The notes: generated by a model not told the origin, from the letters alone. Positions 53,877 to 63,385 are shown, counted from the stretch's first letter. The stretch: 64,000 bases of DNA from Roseiarcus sp963780825 (GCA_963780825.1 CAWADL010000024.1:806001-870000), one strand, 5' to 3'. A program made the numbers and translations.

Positions 53877-54982
53877 TCCAACCGGGTCTTTATACGGGCG
53901 CCGTCATGCACAGGCGGCTCGTCTCTCCGCCGCATCGTTTTACCTACGGGAGCTTCTGGGTTGCGCTCGACCTCGATACGCTCGAGGCAGCGACATCTCG
54001 GCTCCGGCTGTTCTCTGTTGAGAGAACGAACCTATTTTCATTTCACGCGCGAGACCACGCTGATGGAAGCCCCGGGCCTTTGCGCCGAAAGATTGAAGCC
54101 GTCAGCGGTGGCGTCGACGTTTCCGGTCGCATGGTGCTGTTGACCATGCCGCGCTTGCTCGGCTTCGTGTTCAATCCGCTGAGCGTTTATTTCTGCCATG
54201 ACGTCAACGGCGTCCCGAGCGCGATCGCTTGGGAGGTCTCCAACACGTTCGGCGCGCGACATACCTATTTCATCGTCGTCGAACGCTCCGACGATGGCGT
54301 CGTGAGACAGGCTTGCCCGAAACGATTGCACGTTTCGCCGTTTCTCAGCATGGATCTCGCCTACCAGTTTCGGGTTGAAACCTCCAACCAGGGCGTGAAG
54401 ATTGGGATCATCGATCGCGCCGCTGAAGGGGCCGTGTTGGTCGCCGCTCTGACAGCGTCGCGTCGCGAAATGACGGACCGGGCACTGCTCGGCCTCTTTC
54501 TCCGCACTCCGCTAGCGACCTTGAAAGTCGTGGCGGCTATCCATTGGCAGGCGCTGAAACTTTGGTTGAAGGGCGCAAGGTTTCGCGCCACCCCAGCGGG
54601 AGGCGGACAGCCCGTATCCGCGCATGCAGCGAGCTTTCACCGCGCGGCGGCGAACCTCAGTCCGACGAATGCTGTCAGCGAGGCTGCCGACAACAGATTC
54701 AGCTTTGACAATGCGGCAATTTCGCCGGGCGGCCATGGGTACAGCCCGGTCGGCGCTATGAGATACAGCCCAACGAATACGACGAAGACCAGCGCCGTCA
54801 ACCCGCGTGAGGTCCAAGCCTCCGCACCCGTGAACGAGAGCGCCGCCAGCGTCGCGCAGGGAACAAAGAACGCTTCTACGCCGGAACTCTGCCCAAACAA
54901 CTGGGTCGAAAGCGCCGTATCCGCCACACCAACCAACGGCAGCCCCGCGCGCGCGGCCAGCGGCCAGCGCCTCGCAATATAA
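53873..54982 (+). CDS. DUF1365 family protein with an unusual C-terminal extension
   Basis: The first 240 residues are a normal DUF1365 protein (MIQPGLYTGAVMHRRLVSPP, then LLGFVFNPLSVYFCHD, HVSPFLSMDLAYQFRV, AIHWQALKLWLKGARF). DUF1365 proteins generally end soon after that. Here the frame continues for another 120 residues of low-complexity type, antisense to the gene at 54637-55140. A one-base shift near 54600 would end the protein at about 54707. So the true end is uncertain and may be near 54,610-54,710. The start overlaps the amine oxidase stop by 4 bp. Function unknown; part of the lipid-modification set. Confidence 0.75.
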   Translation: MIQPGLYTGAVMHRRLVSPPHRFTYGSFWVALDLDTLEAATSRLRLFSVERTNLFSFHARDHADGSPGPLRRKIEAVSGGVDVSGRMVLLTMPRLLGFVFNPLSVYFCHDVNGVPSAIAWEVSNTFGARHTYFIVVERSDDGVVRQACPKRLHVSPFLSMDLAYQFRVETSNQGVKIGIIDRAAEGAVLVAALTASRREMTDRALLGLFLRTPLATLKVVAAIHWQALKLWLKGARFRATPAGGGQPVSAHAASFHRAAANLSPTNAVSEAADNRFSFDNAAISPGGHGYSPVGAMRYSPTNTTKTSAVNPREVQASAPVNESAASVAQGTKNASTPELCPNNWVESAVSATPTNGSPARAASGQRLAI

Positions 54983-55140
54983 GGAAGCGCGGCGAACGCG
55001 GGCAGCGCAATCAAGGTGAACATCGAAGTCCAAACACCAGAACTCGCAACCCACCAGACATATAGCGGATAGAACGGTTTGTTGAGAGTCACGACCCAGG
55101 CGGTGGTGACGCTCGCTGAGGTCAGCGGGTCGGCAGCCAA
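54637..55140 (-). CDS. Hypothetical polytopic membrane protein
   Basis: A 167-residue protein with about five hydrophobic segments (GVWTSMFTLIALPAFAALPY, AARAGLPLVGVADTALS, AFFVPCATLAALSF, GLTALVFVVFVGLYLIA, LSAASLTAFVGLRFA). I do not recognise the family. It lies between the DUF1365 gene and the CFA-type methyltransferase and shares strand with the latter, so it may be in the same stress response. A plus-strand frame overlaps it entirely, but the membrane-protein pattern supports this strand. Confidence 0.6.
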   Translation of the reverse strand: MAADPLTSASVTTAWVVTLNKPFYPLYVWWVASSGVWTSMFTLIALPAFAALPYIARRWPLAARAGLPLVGVADTALSTQLFGQSSGVEAFFVPCATLAALSFTGAEAWTSRGLTALVFVVFVGLYLIAPTGLYPWPPGEIAALSKLNLLSAASLTAFVGLRFAAAR

Positions 55141-55166
55141 TTAAACCAACTCCCAATCAAATAGAT

Positions 55167-55199
55167 CCGTCATGGCCGGGCTTGTCCCGGCCATGACGG
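55167..55199. repeat. Perfect hairpin of the CCGGGCTTGTCCCGG type
   Basis: Arms 55167-55180 and 55186-55199 (14 bp each) pair without mismatch around loop CTTGT. It lies between the CFA-type methyltransferase and the membrane protein gene and could act as a transcript-end structure. Related to the imperfect element at 45464-45617. Confidence 0.8.
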
Positions 55200-55280
55200 A
55201 GCCTTTGCGTTTTAAAGGCTAATCCGCGCATCGCTGAACTATCCTCGCGCACATTCTCGTTCAGGCGCCCATCCATCCAA

Positions 55281-56308
55281 TCAAGATGCCGGCGCAAGCC
55301 GATAGTGCCCGACGCCCCAGGCGCTTCCGCCCGCGTGCCCGAATAGCCCAATCGTGGCGAGAAGGAACAGTCGCCAGCGCCGACGCCACAGCGCGGCGTC
55401 CGATCCATAAGTCGCCGCCAGTATGCGGTCGATCTCCGACCTACGCGCATCGAAATTCGCGAGCCACTCGGCGGCCGTCCGCTGATAGTGCGCCCCGCTC
55501 CAGCGCCACTCCTCTTCAACCGAGAACAGATCGCCGAACCGGTGCGGCAGGTCATGCGCCGGCATGATTCCGCCGGTGAAGAAGTGGCGTGCGATCCAAT
55601 CGGTCGGATCCTCGGGGTCGAACCGGTACGTCCGCGACTTGTGCGTGAAGACGTGCAGAAACAGCCGTCCCTCGGGCGACAGCGCCTCGCGGGCGCGCGC
55701 CAGCAACGCCCGCCAGTTCGACATGTGCTCAAACATTTCAACCGAGACGATCCGGTCGTGTTTGCGTGGCGCTTTGAACGTGTTCATGTCGGCTTGCGCG
55801 ACTTCGATGCGCGCCAACCCTCGCTCGGCCGCGCGCGCGAGCACGAAATCCCGCTGCCGCGATGAATTGCGTCACCGCGAGAATGCGCGCGTTGGGAAAG
55901 CGCTCGGCGGTACGCAAGGTCAGAGAGCCCCAACCGCAGCCCCATTCCATGATGTCCTGCCCATCAGACAGATCCGCGTGCGCGATAGTCGCGTCGAGCG
56001 CCGCGATCTCAGCTTCCGCCAAGCTTGTGTCCGCATTGTCGAACAAACAGCAGGAGTATTTGAGCCGAGGCCCGAGCATCGCGGCGAACAGCGCGGGCGG
56101 CAGTTCGTAATGCTGCGCATTCGCGGCATCTGCGGCGATGGCGATGGGGAAATCGGACATCCTCGCGAGAAGAGCGTCTTCGCCGTCCGGCGACGCGTCG
56201 AGCCGCCGCTCCGGTTCGTCCAACCAGCCAAGAGATGCCGGCGCTGGAAAGGGTATCGGGCAGCGGCGCGCGCTCGGCCAGATCGATTGCGCTCGCCAAC
56301 AGGTTCAT
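55281..56308 (-). CDS. CFA-type S-adenosylmethionine lipid methyltransferase (frameshifted twice)
   Basis: Cyclopropane-fatty-acyl-phospholipid synthase family methyltransferase of about 340 residues. It starts MNLLASAIDLAERAPLPDTL at 56308 with GGAGAG before it. NEQHYELP-like QHYELPPALFAAMLGPRLKY and SCCLFDNADTSLAEAE are family marks. MEWGCGWGSLTL binds SAM, and MFEHMSNWRALLARAREALS follows. Two breaks occur: near 56213 (one extra G; repaired GRTERRLDASP) and near 55868 (one extra C; repaired AVTNSSRQRDFVLARA). In the RpoE regulon of related bacteria such enzymes methylate unsaturated fatty acids in response to singlet oxygen. Confidence 0.85.
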
Positions 56309-56363
56309 CGTGTCTCTCCGCTCGATCGATACGCGTGATCGAGCGGATTGGATTGCAGCGTCC

Positions 56364-56387
56364 CCTGGGACCGCGCGCAGTCCCAGG
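56364..56387 (-). terminator. Hairpin after the collagen-like gene
   Basis: CCTGGGAC at 56364-56371 pairs with GTCCCAGG at 56380-56387 around an eight-base loop, starting 7 bases after the collagen-like stop codon on the minus strand. No T-run follows, so it is only terminator-like. Confidence 0.45.
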
Positions 56388-56393
56388 AACAGC

Positions 56394-57069
56394 TTATGGC
56401 TTCACGCAGGCGACCACTGTTCGCGCGCCATCGCCTTCGCAGGACGCGCCAGTGGTCGTCGAGATCTTCGGGCTCTCGCCGCCAACGCAATAGGCGCTGA
56501 TCATCGTCTCGCCCTCGCCGCACGTCGCCTCGGCGCCGCCTGTGACGACCTTGATCGCAGCACCCGCGCCGCCGGTGTCCCCCTTCGCGCCGGCGGGAAC
56601 CCGCCGGACCCTGGTCGCCCTTGGCGCCGGCAAGGCCGGTATCGCCCTTAGGTCCGGCCGAGCCTGGATCGCCCTTCGGCCCAGCGGGGCCTGCGTCGCC
56701 CTTTGTACCCGCGGGACCTGGATCGCCCTTGGGGCCCGCGGCGCCTGTGTCGCCTTTCGGCCCGGCGGGACCCGCCGCGCCTACCGGACCCGGAAGACCC
56801 GGATCGCCCTTGGATCCGAGCGGCCCCGGATCGCCCTTGTCGCCCTTCTCTCCCATCGGACCCGTCGGACCGACCGGGCCCGGTGGGCCCGCCTCGCCCT
56901 TCAGTCCAGCCGGGCCGGTATCGCCCTTCGGCCCCGCAGGACCCGCGGCGCCAACCTGGCCAGCCTCGCCCTTCTCACCGGCCGCCCCTTTGTCGCCGGG
57001 ATCGCCTTTGGCGCATGCGGATATGGCAAGAACGGCGCAGAGCGCCGCCGCGGTCGTAAAACGTCCCAA
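56394..57069 (-). CDS. Collagen-like (Gly-X-Y repeat) lipoprotein (frameshifted)
   Basis: Cell-surface lipoprotein of about 225 residues. It has a signal peptide with lipobox LAISAC (Cys19) and about 45 Gly-X-Y triplets (GPAGPKGDTG and GEKGDKGDPG units, rich in Pro, Lys, Asp) that should form a collagen triple helix. After the repeat comes a C-terminal globular region with four Cys (GGAEATCGEGETMISAYCVG, SCEGDGARTVVACVKP). The frame breaks at 56598-56599 (one extra A; GPAGAKGDTGG restored). The reverse-complement strand also reads as a repeat, but the signal peptide decides the strand. Possible adhesin or matrix protein; near exoR. Confidence 0.82.
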
Positions 57070-57210
57070 AGTATCCCCCCGAAACTTGGCGATTACGCCA
57101 CGTGCCGACGAAATTCGGCTCGGCGTCCAAGTTCAGCATAATTGAAATTGAGGGCGCGGGAAGTCCTCGTCACATTGCGAGAAGGTGGGACGCGAGCCGC
57201 CTACTCCGTG

Positions 57211-57281
57211 TCTTTGTGCAAACCTTTGTGCCTTGGTGGTGAAGACTTTTCACCACCAAGGCGCGAAGGTTTGCACAAAGA
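57211..57281. repeat. Long hairpin repeat (CTTTGTGCCTTGGTGGTGAA type)
   Basis: 57211-57243 pairs with 57247-57281 with two mismatches in about 33 bp around a 3-base loop. It lies right after the exoR stop at 57300 on the minus strand. Sequences of this kind are scattered between genes in many bacteria. It may serve as an mRNA end or a mobile palindrome. Confidence 0.75.
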
Positions 57282-57299
57282 CGCAAAGAGGGAAGGGCT

Positions 57300-58226
57300 T
57301 TACTGCTGCGACGACCCTGTCGCGCCGGAAAGCTGCAGCGGCGGCGAAACCGCGGAGGCGGCGTGCGCGGGCGCCACGAGTGCGGAGGCCATGTCGCGCT
57401 TCCCGCGCGCGGCCAAGTAGGCTGCTGCGGCGTTGCGGTCGTTATCGCTGGCAGCCAGCAAATCCTTCGACTCGAGGTCGCGGATCCAGGAATCCTTGGC
57501 GACGCCGGCGATCGTCAGCCACATCAAGCCGCGCGCGGCCTGACGCGGCACGCCGTCGCCGCGAAACAGCATATGCCCAAGCAACGCCTGAGCGCCGTGA
57601 TGGCCCTTCTCGGCCGCAAGCCCCAGCCACTTGGCCGCCCGCAGCTTGTCCTTGTCGAGCCCGCCGTTGCCGTCGATGAACATGCGCGCCAGATGATATT
57701 CGCCGTCGGGATCGCCGAAACGCGTCGCCGCGATCTCGAACATCTCCACCGCGCGCTCCGGGTCGGGCTTCACCTCGCTGCCGGCGATGCCGTTGAGATT
57801 GTAGAGGCCGACCTGCACAAAGGCGTTGGAGATCGCCGTCAACGAACGTTGGTCAGTCTCGTCCTCGTCGTAATTGTCGACGAGCTGCTCAAAGTATTTG
57901 TACGCCAGCACGTCGTTGCGCGGCACCATATCGCCCGTCGCGTAGATCGATCCGAGCTTCCATTGCGCCAGCGTCTCGCCGCCCTCGGCGGCGTAGGTCA
58001 GCGCCTGCAGCGAGGATTGCGCGTCGCCGGCGTGAAGGTCGTCGACGCCGGCCCGCAGCGCCTCGCGCGCGTTTTTGAAAGTCCGGCTGGGGGTTACGAT
58101 CTTCTGATTGTTCGGCGTCGTGGAGCCATCAAGGGCATAGGCGGGAAGAGCTAGCAGGGAGAAACATACGCCGAGCGCCGCAAGGCCTCTCGCCGCCGTT
58201 CTCTTTCGCCGCCCACGAACCCGCAT
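57300..58226 (-). CDS. exoR: ExoR: periplasmic Sel1-repeat regulator of exopolysaccharide synthesis
   Basis: Homologue of Sinorhizobium ExoR, which inhibits the ExoS/ChvI sensor system and so holds back exopolysaccharide and controls motility. The start at 58226 (MRVRGRRKRTAARGLAALGV) gives a signal peptide cleaved near AYA-LDG. KIVTPSRTFKNAREALRAG and QALTYAAEGGETLAQWKLGS match ExoR closely. Sel1/TPR repeats run to about residue 270 (AKWLGLAAEKGHHGAQALLG, MLFRGDGVPRQAARGLMWLT). The C-terminus is 20-30 residues longer than usual. No exoS/chvI genes are in this window. Confidence 0.88.
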   Translation of the reverse strand: MRVRGRRKRTAARGLAALGVCFSLLALPAYALDGSTTPNNQKIVTPSRTFKNAREALRAGVDDLHAGDAQSSLQALTYAAEGGETLAQWKLGSIYATGDMVPRNDVLAYKYFEQLVDNYDEDETDQRSLTAISNAFVQVGLYNLNGIAGSEVKPDPERAVEMFEIAATRFGDPDGEYHLARMFIDGNGGLDKDKLRAAKWLGLAAEKGHHGAQALLGHMLFRGDGVPRQAARGLMWLTIAGVAKDSWIRDLESKDLLAASDNDRNAAAAYLAARGKRDMASALVAPAHAASAVSPPLQLSGATGSSQQ

Positions 58227-58447
58227 GCATTCCCAACGGTCCAATCCAAATTCGCACAAACAACTCCCGCCTCGGAGCCGCTTTGGCCCTCGCGGCCGGA
58301 TGACTTTCGTCACCGCAACATGCGTCACTTAGGCGCGGGGTTTATGGCGCAATCGCGGCGCGAAATCGCAGGAATTTCGTTAGACAAGACTTGTTCGTGG
58401 CATGTTGCGCAAATGCCACGATTGGTTACACCTCGAATCGAAATTTC

Positions 58448-61336
58448 TCACAGTTTCTCAAGCCTTTCGCGCGCCGCTTGCAGTTTGGCGGCCCGGGCGA
58501 GGAAGGCCTCGCGGCGCTCCCGGTTCTCCTCGACAATCTCCTCAGGCGCGCGCGCCACAAAGTCGGCGTTGGCGAGCTTGACATCGATCTTGGCGATCTC
58601 CGCATTCGCCCCCGCGATCTCCTTCTCGAGCCGCGCGCGCTCGACCGCGAAATCGACGAGGCCGGCGAGCGGCAGCGCGGCGAGCGAGTCGCGAACCAGG
58701 ATCGGGATCGAGCTCGGGGGCGGTTCCGCCGACACGTCAACGCCTTCGATACGGGCGAGGCGTTCGAGCGTCGGCCGCCAGCGTTGCAGGTAGGCCTCAA
58801 CCTTCGCGCTGGGCGCCACGAGGGCGAGCCGCAGCGGCGCATTCTGGGCGATGCCCATCTCCGAGCGGATTGAGCGGATTGCCTCGATCAGCTCGACCAC
58901 CCAGCCGATCTCGTCCTCCGCCTCGGCGTCGCCAAAGCCTTCCGCCGCGGGCCAGGGGCCAAGGGCGAGCGCTCCGGCCCGCGCAGGGCCTTCCGCGCCT
59001 TTGATCGCCCAAAGCTCCTCGGTGAGGAACGGCATGAACGGATGCAGCATCGCGTAGGACTGATCGAGTACATGCGCGATCGTGGCCCTGGTCTCGGCTT
59101 TAGCTTCGTCCGCCGCATCGCCTTGCAGCACCGGCTTGGCGAGCTCCGACGCACCAATCGCACAGCACGCTCCAGATGAAGCGATAGGTGGCGCCGGCGG
59201 CGTCGTTGAAGCGGAATTCCTCGATCGCCTCGCCGACCTGCAGCGTCGCCGCGGCGGCCTCCGCCAGCATCCAGCGGTTGAGCGGGTCTTTGACCGCCTT
59301 CGGGATCGAAGCCGGCGACGCGCGCGCAGCCGTTCAGTTCGGCGAAGCGCGAGGCGTTCCAGAGCTTTGTCCCGAAATTGCGATAGCCCTCGACGCGCGG
59401 GATCGAGAGCTTGATGTCGCGCCCCTGCGCGGCCATGGCGGCGAGCGTGAATCGCAACGCGTCGGCGCTGTATTCGTCGATCAGGCTCAGCGGATCGATG
59501 ACGTTGCCTTTCGACTTCGACATCTTCGCGCCCTTCTCGTCGCGGACGAGGGCGTGGATGTAGACGTCGCGGAACGGGATTTCCTTTTGGAAATGCAGAC
59601 CCATCATCATCATCCTGGCGACCCAGAAGAAGATGATGTCGAAGCCGGTGACCAGCACGCTGGTTGGATAGAAGCGCTTCAACTCGGGCGTTTCGTCCGG
59701 CCAGCCGAGCGTGGAGAACGGCCACAACGCGGACGAGAACCAAGTGTCCAGAACATCCTCGTCACGCGGGAACATCCCGCTGAGCTCATCCGGCGCTTCG
59801 GCAAGCCGCTCGGCCTCCTCGGCCTGCAACACGCCGCGCTCGACGCCGTCGGCGAGCGCCACGGCGAATGCCGTCTCCTCGTCCTCCTCGACGTAGGTCT
59901 GCCCCCAGGGCGAACTCCACGCGGGGATCTGATGCCCCCACCAGAGTTGGCGCGAAACGCACCACGGCTGGATGTTCTCCAGCCAATCGAAATAGGTCTT
60001 CTTCCAATTCTCGGGCGTGAAGACGGTCTTGCCCTCGCGCACCGCGGCGAGCGCAGGCTGAGCCAACGTCTTGGCGTCGACATACCATTGGTCCGTCAGC
60101 CAGGGCTCGATGACGACACCCGAGCGGTCGCCGTGCGGGACCGTATGCGCGCTGCGGTTCGATGCGCGCGAGCCGGCCTTCGCGCGCCATCATGCCCGAC
60201 GGTCTTCGTCCGCGCGACGAAGCGGTCGACGCCTTCGAGCGTCTCGACGAGCTGGGTCAGCTCATGATCGTTAGCGTCGACGCCCTCGAAGAAGGCAATG
60301 TTGCCTTTCAGCGTCAACCGCGCCTCGGCGTCGAGAATGTTGATGGCCCGGACGCCCTCGGCTTCGTGGCGCCTGCCGACCTCGAAATCGTTGAAGTCAT
60401 GGGCGGGGGTGATCTTCACCGCGCCGGTGCCCTTCTCGGGGTCTGAATATTCGTCGGTGATGACCGGGATCAGCCGGCCGACCAGCGGCAGCCGCAGCTT
60501 TCGGCCGATGCAGATGCGTGTAGCGCGGGTCATCCGGATGAACCGCAACAGCGGTGTCGCCCAGCATCGTCTCCGGCCGCGTCGTCGCGACCGTCAGAAC
60601 CTCGCCCGTCTCCTCGCCGGCCTCGTTCACAACGGGGTAATCGAAATGATAGAGGTGCCCGTTGGGGCTCTTGTTCAGCACCTTGGCGAGCGCGGCCTCA
60701 TCGAGCGGCTCACCCGCATCGCGCGCCCACTTGAACGAGCCCTTGCTTTCGACCTGCTGCACTTCGAGATCGGAGATCGCGGTCTGGAATTTCGGGTCCC
60801 AGTTGACCAGCCGCTTATCGCGATAGATCAGCCCCTCGCGATGCAGTTGCACGAACACCTTTGCGACCGCCTTGCGAGAGACCCTCGTCGAGCGTGAAGC
60901 GTTCGCGGCGCCAGTCGCAGGAGGCGCCGAGGCGTTTTAGCTGGCCGACGATCGCGCCGCCGGACTCCGCCTTCCAGCGCCCAGACGCGCTCGAGAAACT
61001 TCTGCGCGGCCCATCTGCGCGCCGGCTTCCATTGCCGAGCTCGGCAAGCTGGCGCTCGACCACCATCTGCGTGGCGATGCCGGCGTGATCGGTGCCGGGC
61101 TGCCACAGCACGTCGCGGCCCTTCATGCGCCAATAGCGAGCGAGCACGTCCTGCAGCGTGTTGTTGAGCGCGTGGCCCATGTGCAGGTTGCCGGTGACGT
61201 TCGGCGGCGGAATGACGATGCAGAACGGCTCGGCGCCGGCGCGCTCGGGTCGGCCCGAAAGAAAGGCGCCTTCGCGCTCCCAATATTCGGCAATGCGGGC
61301 CTCGACCGCGGCGAAGTCGAAGGTCTTTTCCATCAT
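58448..61336 (-). CDS. valS: Valyl-tRNA synthetase, interrupted by several single-base indels
   Basis: Class I synthetase charging tRNA-Val, expected near 930-960 residues. ATG at 61336 opens MMEKTFDFAAVEARIAEYWE. HIGH motif: NLHMGHALNNTLQD. KMSKS motif: GAKMSKSKGNVIDP. Also seen are WQPGTDHAGIATQ, TTRPETMLGDTAVAVHPDDP, AHDFNDFEVG, SRQLWWGHQIPAW, DVLDTWFSSALWPF, IIFFWVARMMMMG and the C-terminal coiled coil ending AKLQAARERLEKL. The parts lie in different frames: breaks near 61015 and 60975 (compensating), 60880, 60520, 60195, 60148, 59310 and 59155. Every conserved block is present, and the enzyme is essential, so sequence error is far likelier than gene loss. Confidence 0.88.
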
Positions 61337-61693
61337 GAGGTTGCGCCCGGGCGGTTCGTGCGAGCGCCGCATAACGCGTAAGGGGCGGGAAAAGTCAACG
61401 CAGGGCGTATGCCCGGCTTCGGCGGACTGGGAGATTCTCGTGCTCTCAGACTTAGGCTCAGGTGAGGCGCATATAGCATGGAGTTGCGATGGCGGCGCGG
61501 ACGCGCTTGCCTCTGCGATGATGCAATGGCGGATTTGAATTGCACGCCGGCGGTCGAATACCTTCTGAGAATGAGCGGAAGGACTTCATTTGTGTTCGAT
61601 CTGATAAAACCAAATCATGATAATAATAAGAAAGCACGGACGCCCCGTTATAATTGTTAAGGGCGGCCTCATCAATTGAAATGGAGGAACAGC
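61337..61693. other. Divergent region between valS and the sedolisin gene
   Basis: About 360 bp, AT-rich in its right part (61600-61660). A TATAAT-like box at about 61650 (GTTATAATTG) lies some 40 bases before the sedolisin start, but no good -35 is visible. No gene supported. Confidence 0.4.
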
Positions 61694-63331
61694 ATGTCTG
61701 CAACACATATCACTTTGACTGCAAGCCAGCGCCACTTACCTGCTGGCGCTCGCGCCCTTGCCAGCGCCAACGCTCATGCCCCGATGGAAGTGACGTTGAA
61801 ATTGCGCCGCAAGACCAAATTGCCGGAGCTGACTGCCCGGCCGGCGCAGGCGATGGACCGCGCCAAATTCGCCGCGACTTATGGCGCGAGCGCCGAAGAT
61901 TACGCGGCCGCGATGGCCGCGCTGACCCCGTTTGGCATAACCGAAGTTACCCGCAACCCGGCCGCACGCAGCTTGCGAGTAAAGGGCACGGTGGCTCAGA
62001 TGGAGGCCGCGTTCCAGGTCAAGCTCATCGAATACGCCCACGAACGCGGGAATTTCCGAGGCCACACGGGAGCGCCGAGCATCCCTGGAGCCGCGAAAGA
62101 CGTTGTCGAGTACGTCACGGGGCTCGATACACGTCGGGTTGGGCGCCGACGCCGTCCGCCGATCGACGTGGCGGCGAAGCGCCGCCAGGTGAACGGCTCG
62201 ACGAACGGCCTATTCACAGGCGCAACGCTGGCCAAGCATTACAATTTCCCACAGGTCGACTGCACGGGGCAATGCGTCGGCATTCTTGAATTCGGCGGCG
62301 GCTATTTTCCCGCCGACCTGCAACAATTCTGCCGGCTCACCGGCGTAACCGCACCGCAGGTGCACCCGATCAGCACGGATGGCACGGCGACCAACGCGAA
62401 AGATGGGGCAGAGGGCGAAGTGATGCTCGACGTCGAAGTCGCGGCCGCCGCCTGTCCGGGGGCCACGATCGCGCTCTATTTCGCTGAATTCACCGAACAG
62501 GGTTGGATCACCGTATTCGACGCCGCCGTGCATGACAGCCACAACAATCCGGCCGTGCTGTCGATAAGTTGGGGCGCCCCGGAGGACGACACCTCGACCT
62601 GGAGCGCGCAAACCGTGCAGCAGATCAACGAAACCATGCAGGAAGCCGCGATGCTCGGGGTGACGATCTGCGTAGCGGCCGGCGATGACGGATCGAGCGA
62701 CGCCGACCTCGACGGCCACGCCCACGTCGATTTCCCGTCTTCCAGCCCCTTCGCGCTGGCGGTGGGCGGCACCACCGTGGTGCAAGGCGGCGCTAAACCC
62801 GACGTCGTCTGGTTCGAGGGCGACGGATTGCGCGCCGACAACGGCGGGAGCACCGGCGGCGGCGGCAGCGTGATTTTCGCCGCGCCGGCCTGGCAGCAAT
62901 CGGTTGCGGTCCGCCCGGTCAATCCGAACGTTGCGCCGGGACGCACCATTCCCGACCTATCGGCCAATGCGGACTGGAACGCCTCGCCCTATCTGTTGAT
63001 TGTCGACGGCGGTTCGCAACCGAACGGCGGCACCAGCGCCGCCGCGCCTCTGGTCGCCTCGCTGGTGACCCGGATCAACGCTGCGCGCGGCGGCTCGAAC
63101 CGCATCGGATGGCTGACGCCGCTGCTCTATCAAGCCGATGGCGCCGGTACGGTGGGCAGTAAAGGTTGCACCGACGTCACCTCCGGCGGAAACAATACGG
63201 CGACGGTCGGAGGCTTCACCGCCGCGCCAGGGTTCGATGGCGCAAGCGGCTGGGGAGTGCCGAACGGCGTTGCGCTGCTCGCGGCGCTCAACGCGGTAGC
63301 CCCGGTCACGGCTGCGCCACGCCAGGCGTAA
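61694..63331 (+). CDS. Sedolisin (S53) serine-carboxyl peptidase
   Basis: Acid-active pro-kumamolisin type peptidase of 545 residues. The start at 61694 (MSATHITLTASQRHLPAGAR) follows GGAGGAACAGC. The pro-domain (about 1-170) ends before FTGATLAKHYNFPQVD. Catalytic Glu242 and Asp246 are in EGEVMLDVEV, the oxyanion Asp331 in AAGDDGSSD, and the nucleophile Ser448 in GGTSAAAPL. The calcium site is near the C-terminus (DVTSGGNNTATVGG, GFDGASGWGVPNG). No signal peptide is seen, as in kumamolisins. Such enzymes work at low pH, so it may be released or act in an acid habitat. Confidence 0.92.
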   Translation: MSATHITLTASQRHLPAGARALASANAHAPMEVTLKLRRKTKLPELTARPAQAMDRAKFAATYGASAEDYAAAMAALTPFGITEVTRNPAARSLRVKGTVAQMEAAFQVKLIEYAHERGNFRGHTGAPSIPGAAKDVVEYVTGLDTRRVGRRRRPPIDVAAKRRQVNGSTNGLFTGATLAKHYNFPQVDCTGQCVGILEFGGGYFPADLQQFCRLTGVTAPQVHPISTDGTATNAKDGAEGEVMLDVEVAAAACPGATIALYFAEFTEQGWITVFDAAVHDSHNNPAVLSISWGAPEDDTSTWSAQTVQQINETMQEAAMLGVTICVAAGDDGSSDADLDGHAHVDFPSSSPFALAVGGTTVVQGGAKPDVVWFEGDGLRADNGGSTGGGGSVIFAAPAWQQSVAVRPVNPNVAPGRTIPDLSANADWNASPYLLIVDGGSQPNGGTSAAAPLVASLVTRINAARGGSNRIGWLTPLLYQADGAGTVGSKGCTDVTSGGNNTATVGGFTAAPGFDGASGWGVPNGVALLAALNAVAPVTAAPRQA

Positions 63332-63385
63332 GTCGCCCATCAAACGTCAGCGTTCGCGAGGAGGCTGACCAGTGAGGCGGCATTC

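Noticed and set aside
56621..57145. Plus-strand frame with Gly-Pro repeats opposite the collagen-like gene
   Set aside because: Gly-X-Y coding DNA reads as Pro/Gly-rich on the other strand; the signal peptide and lipobox are on the minus strand.
59188..60267. Open frame of 359 codons on the plus strand
   Set aside because: Entirely antisense to valS, whose conserved motifs are clear; long antisense frames are expected at this GC content.
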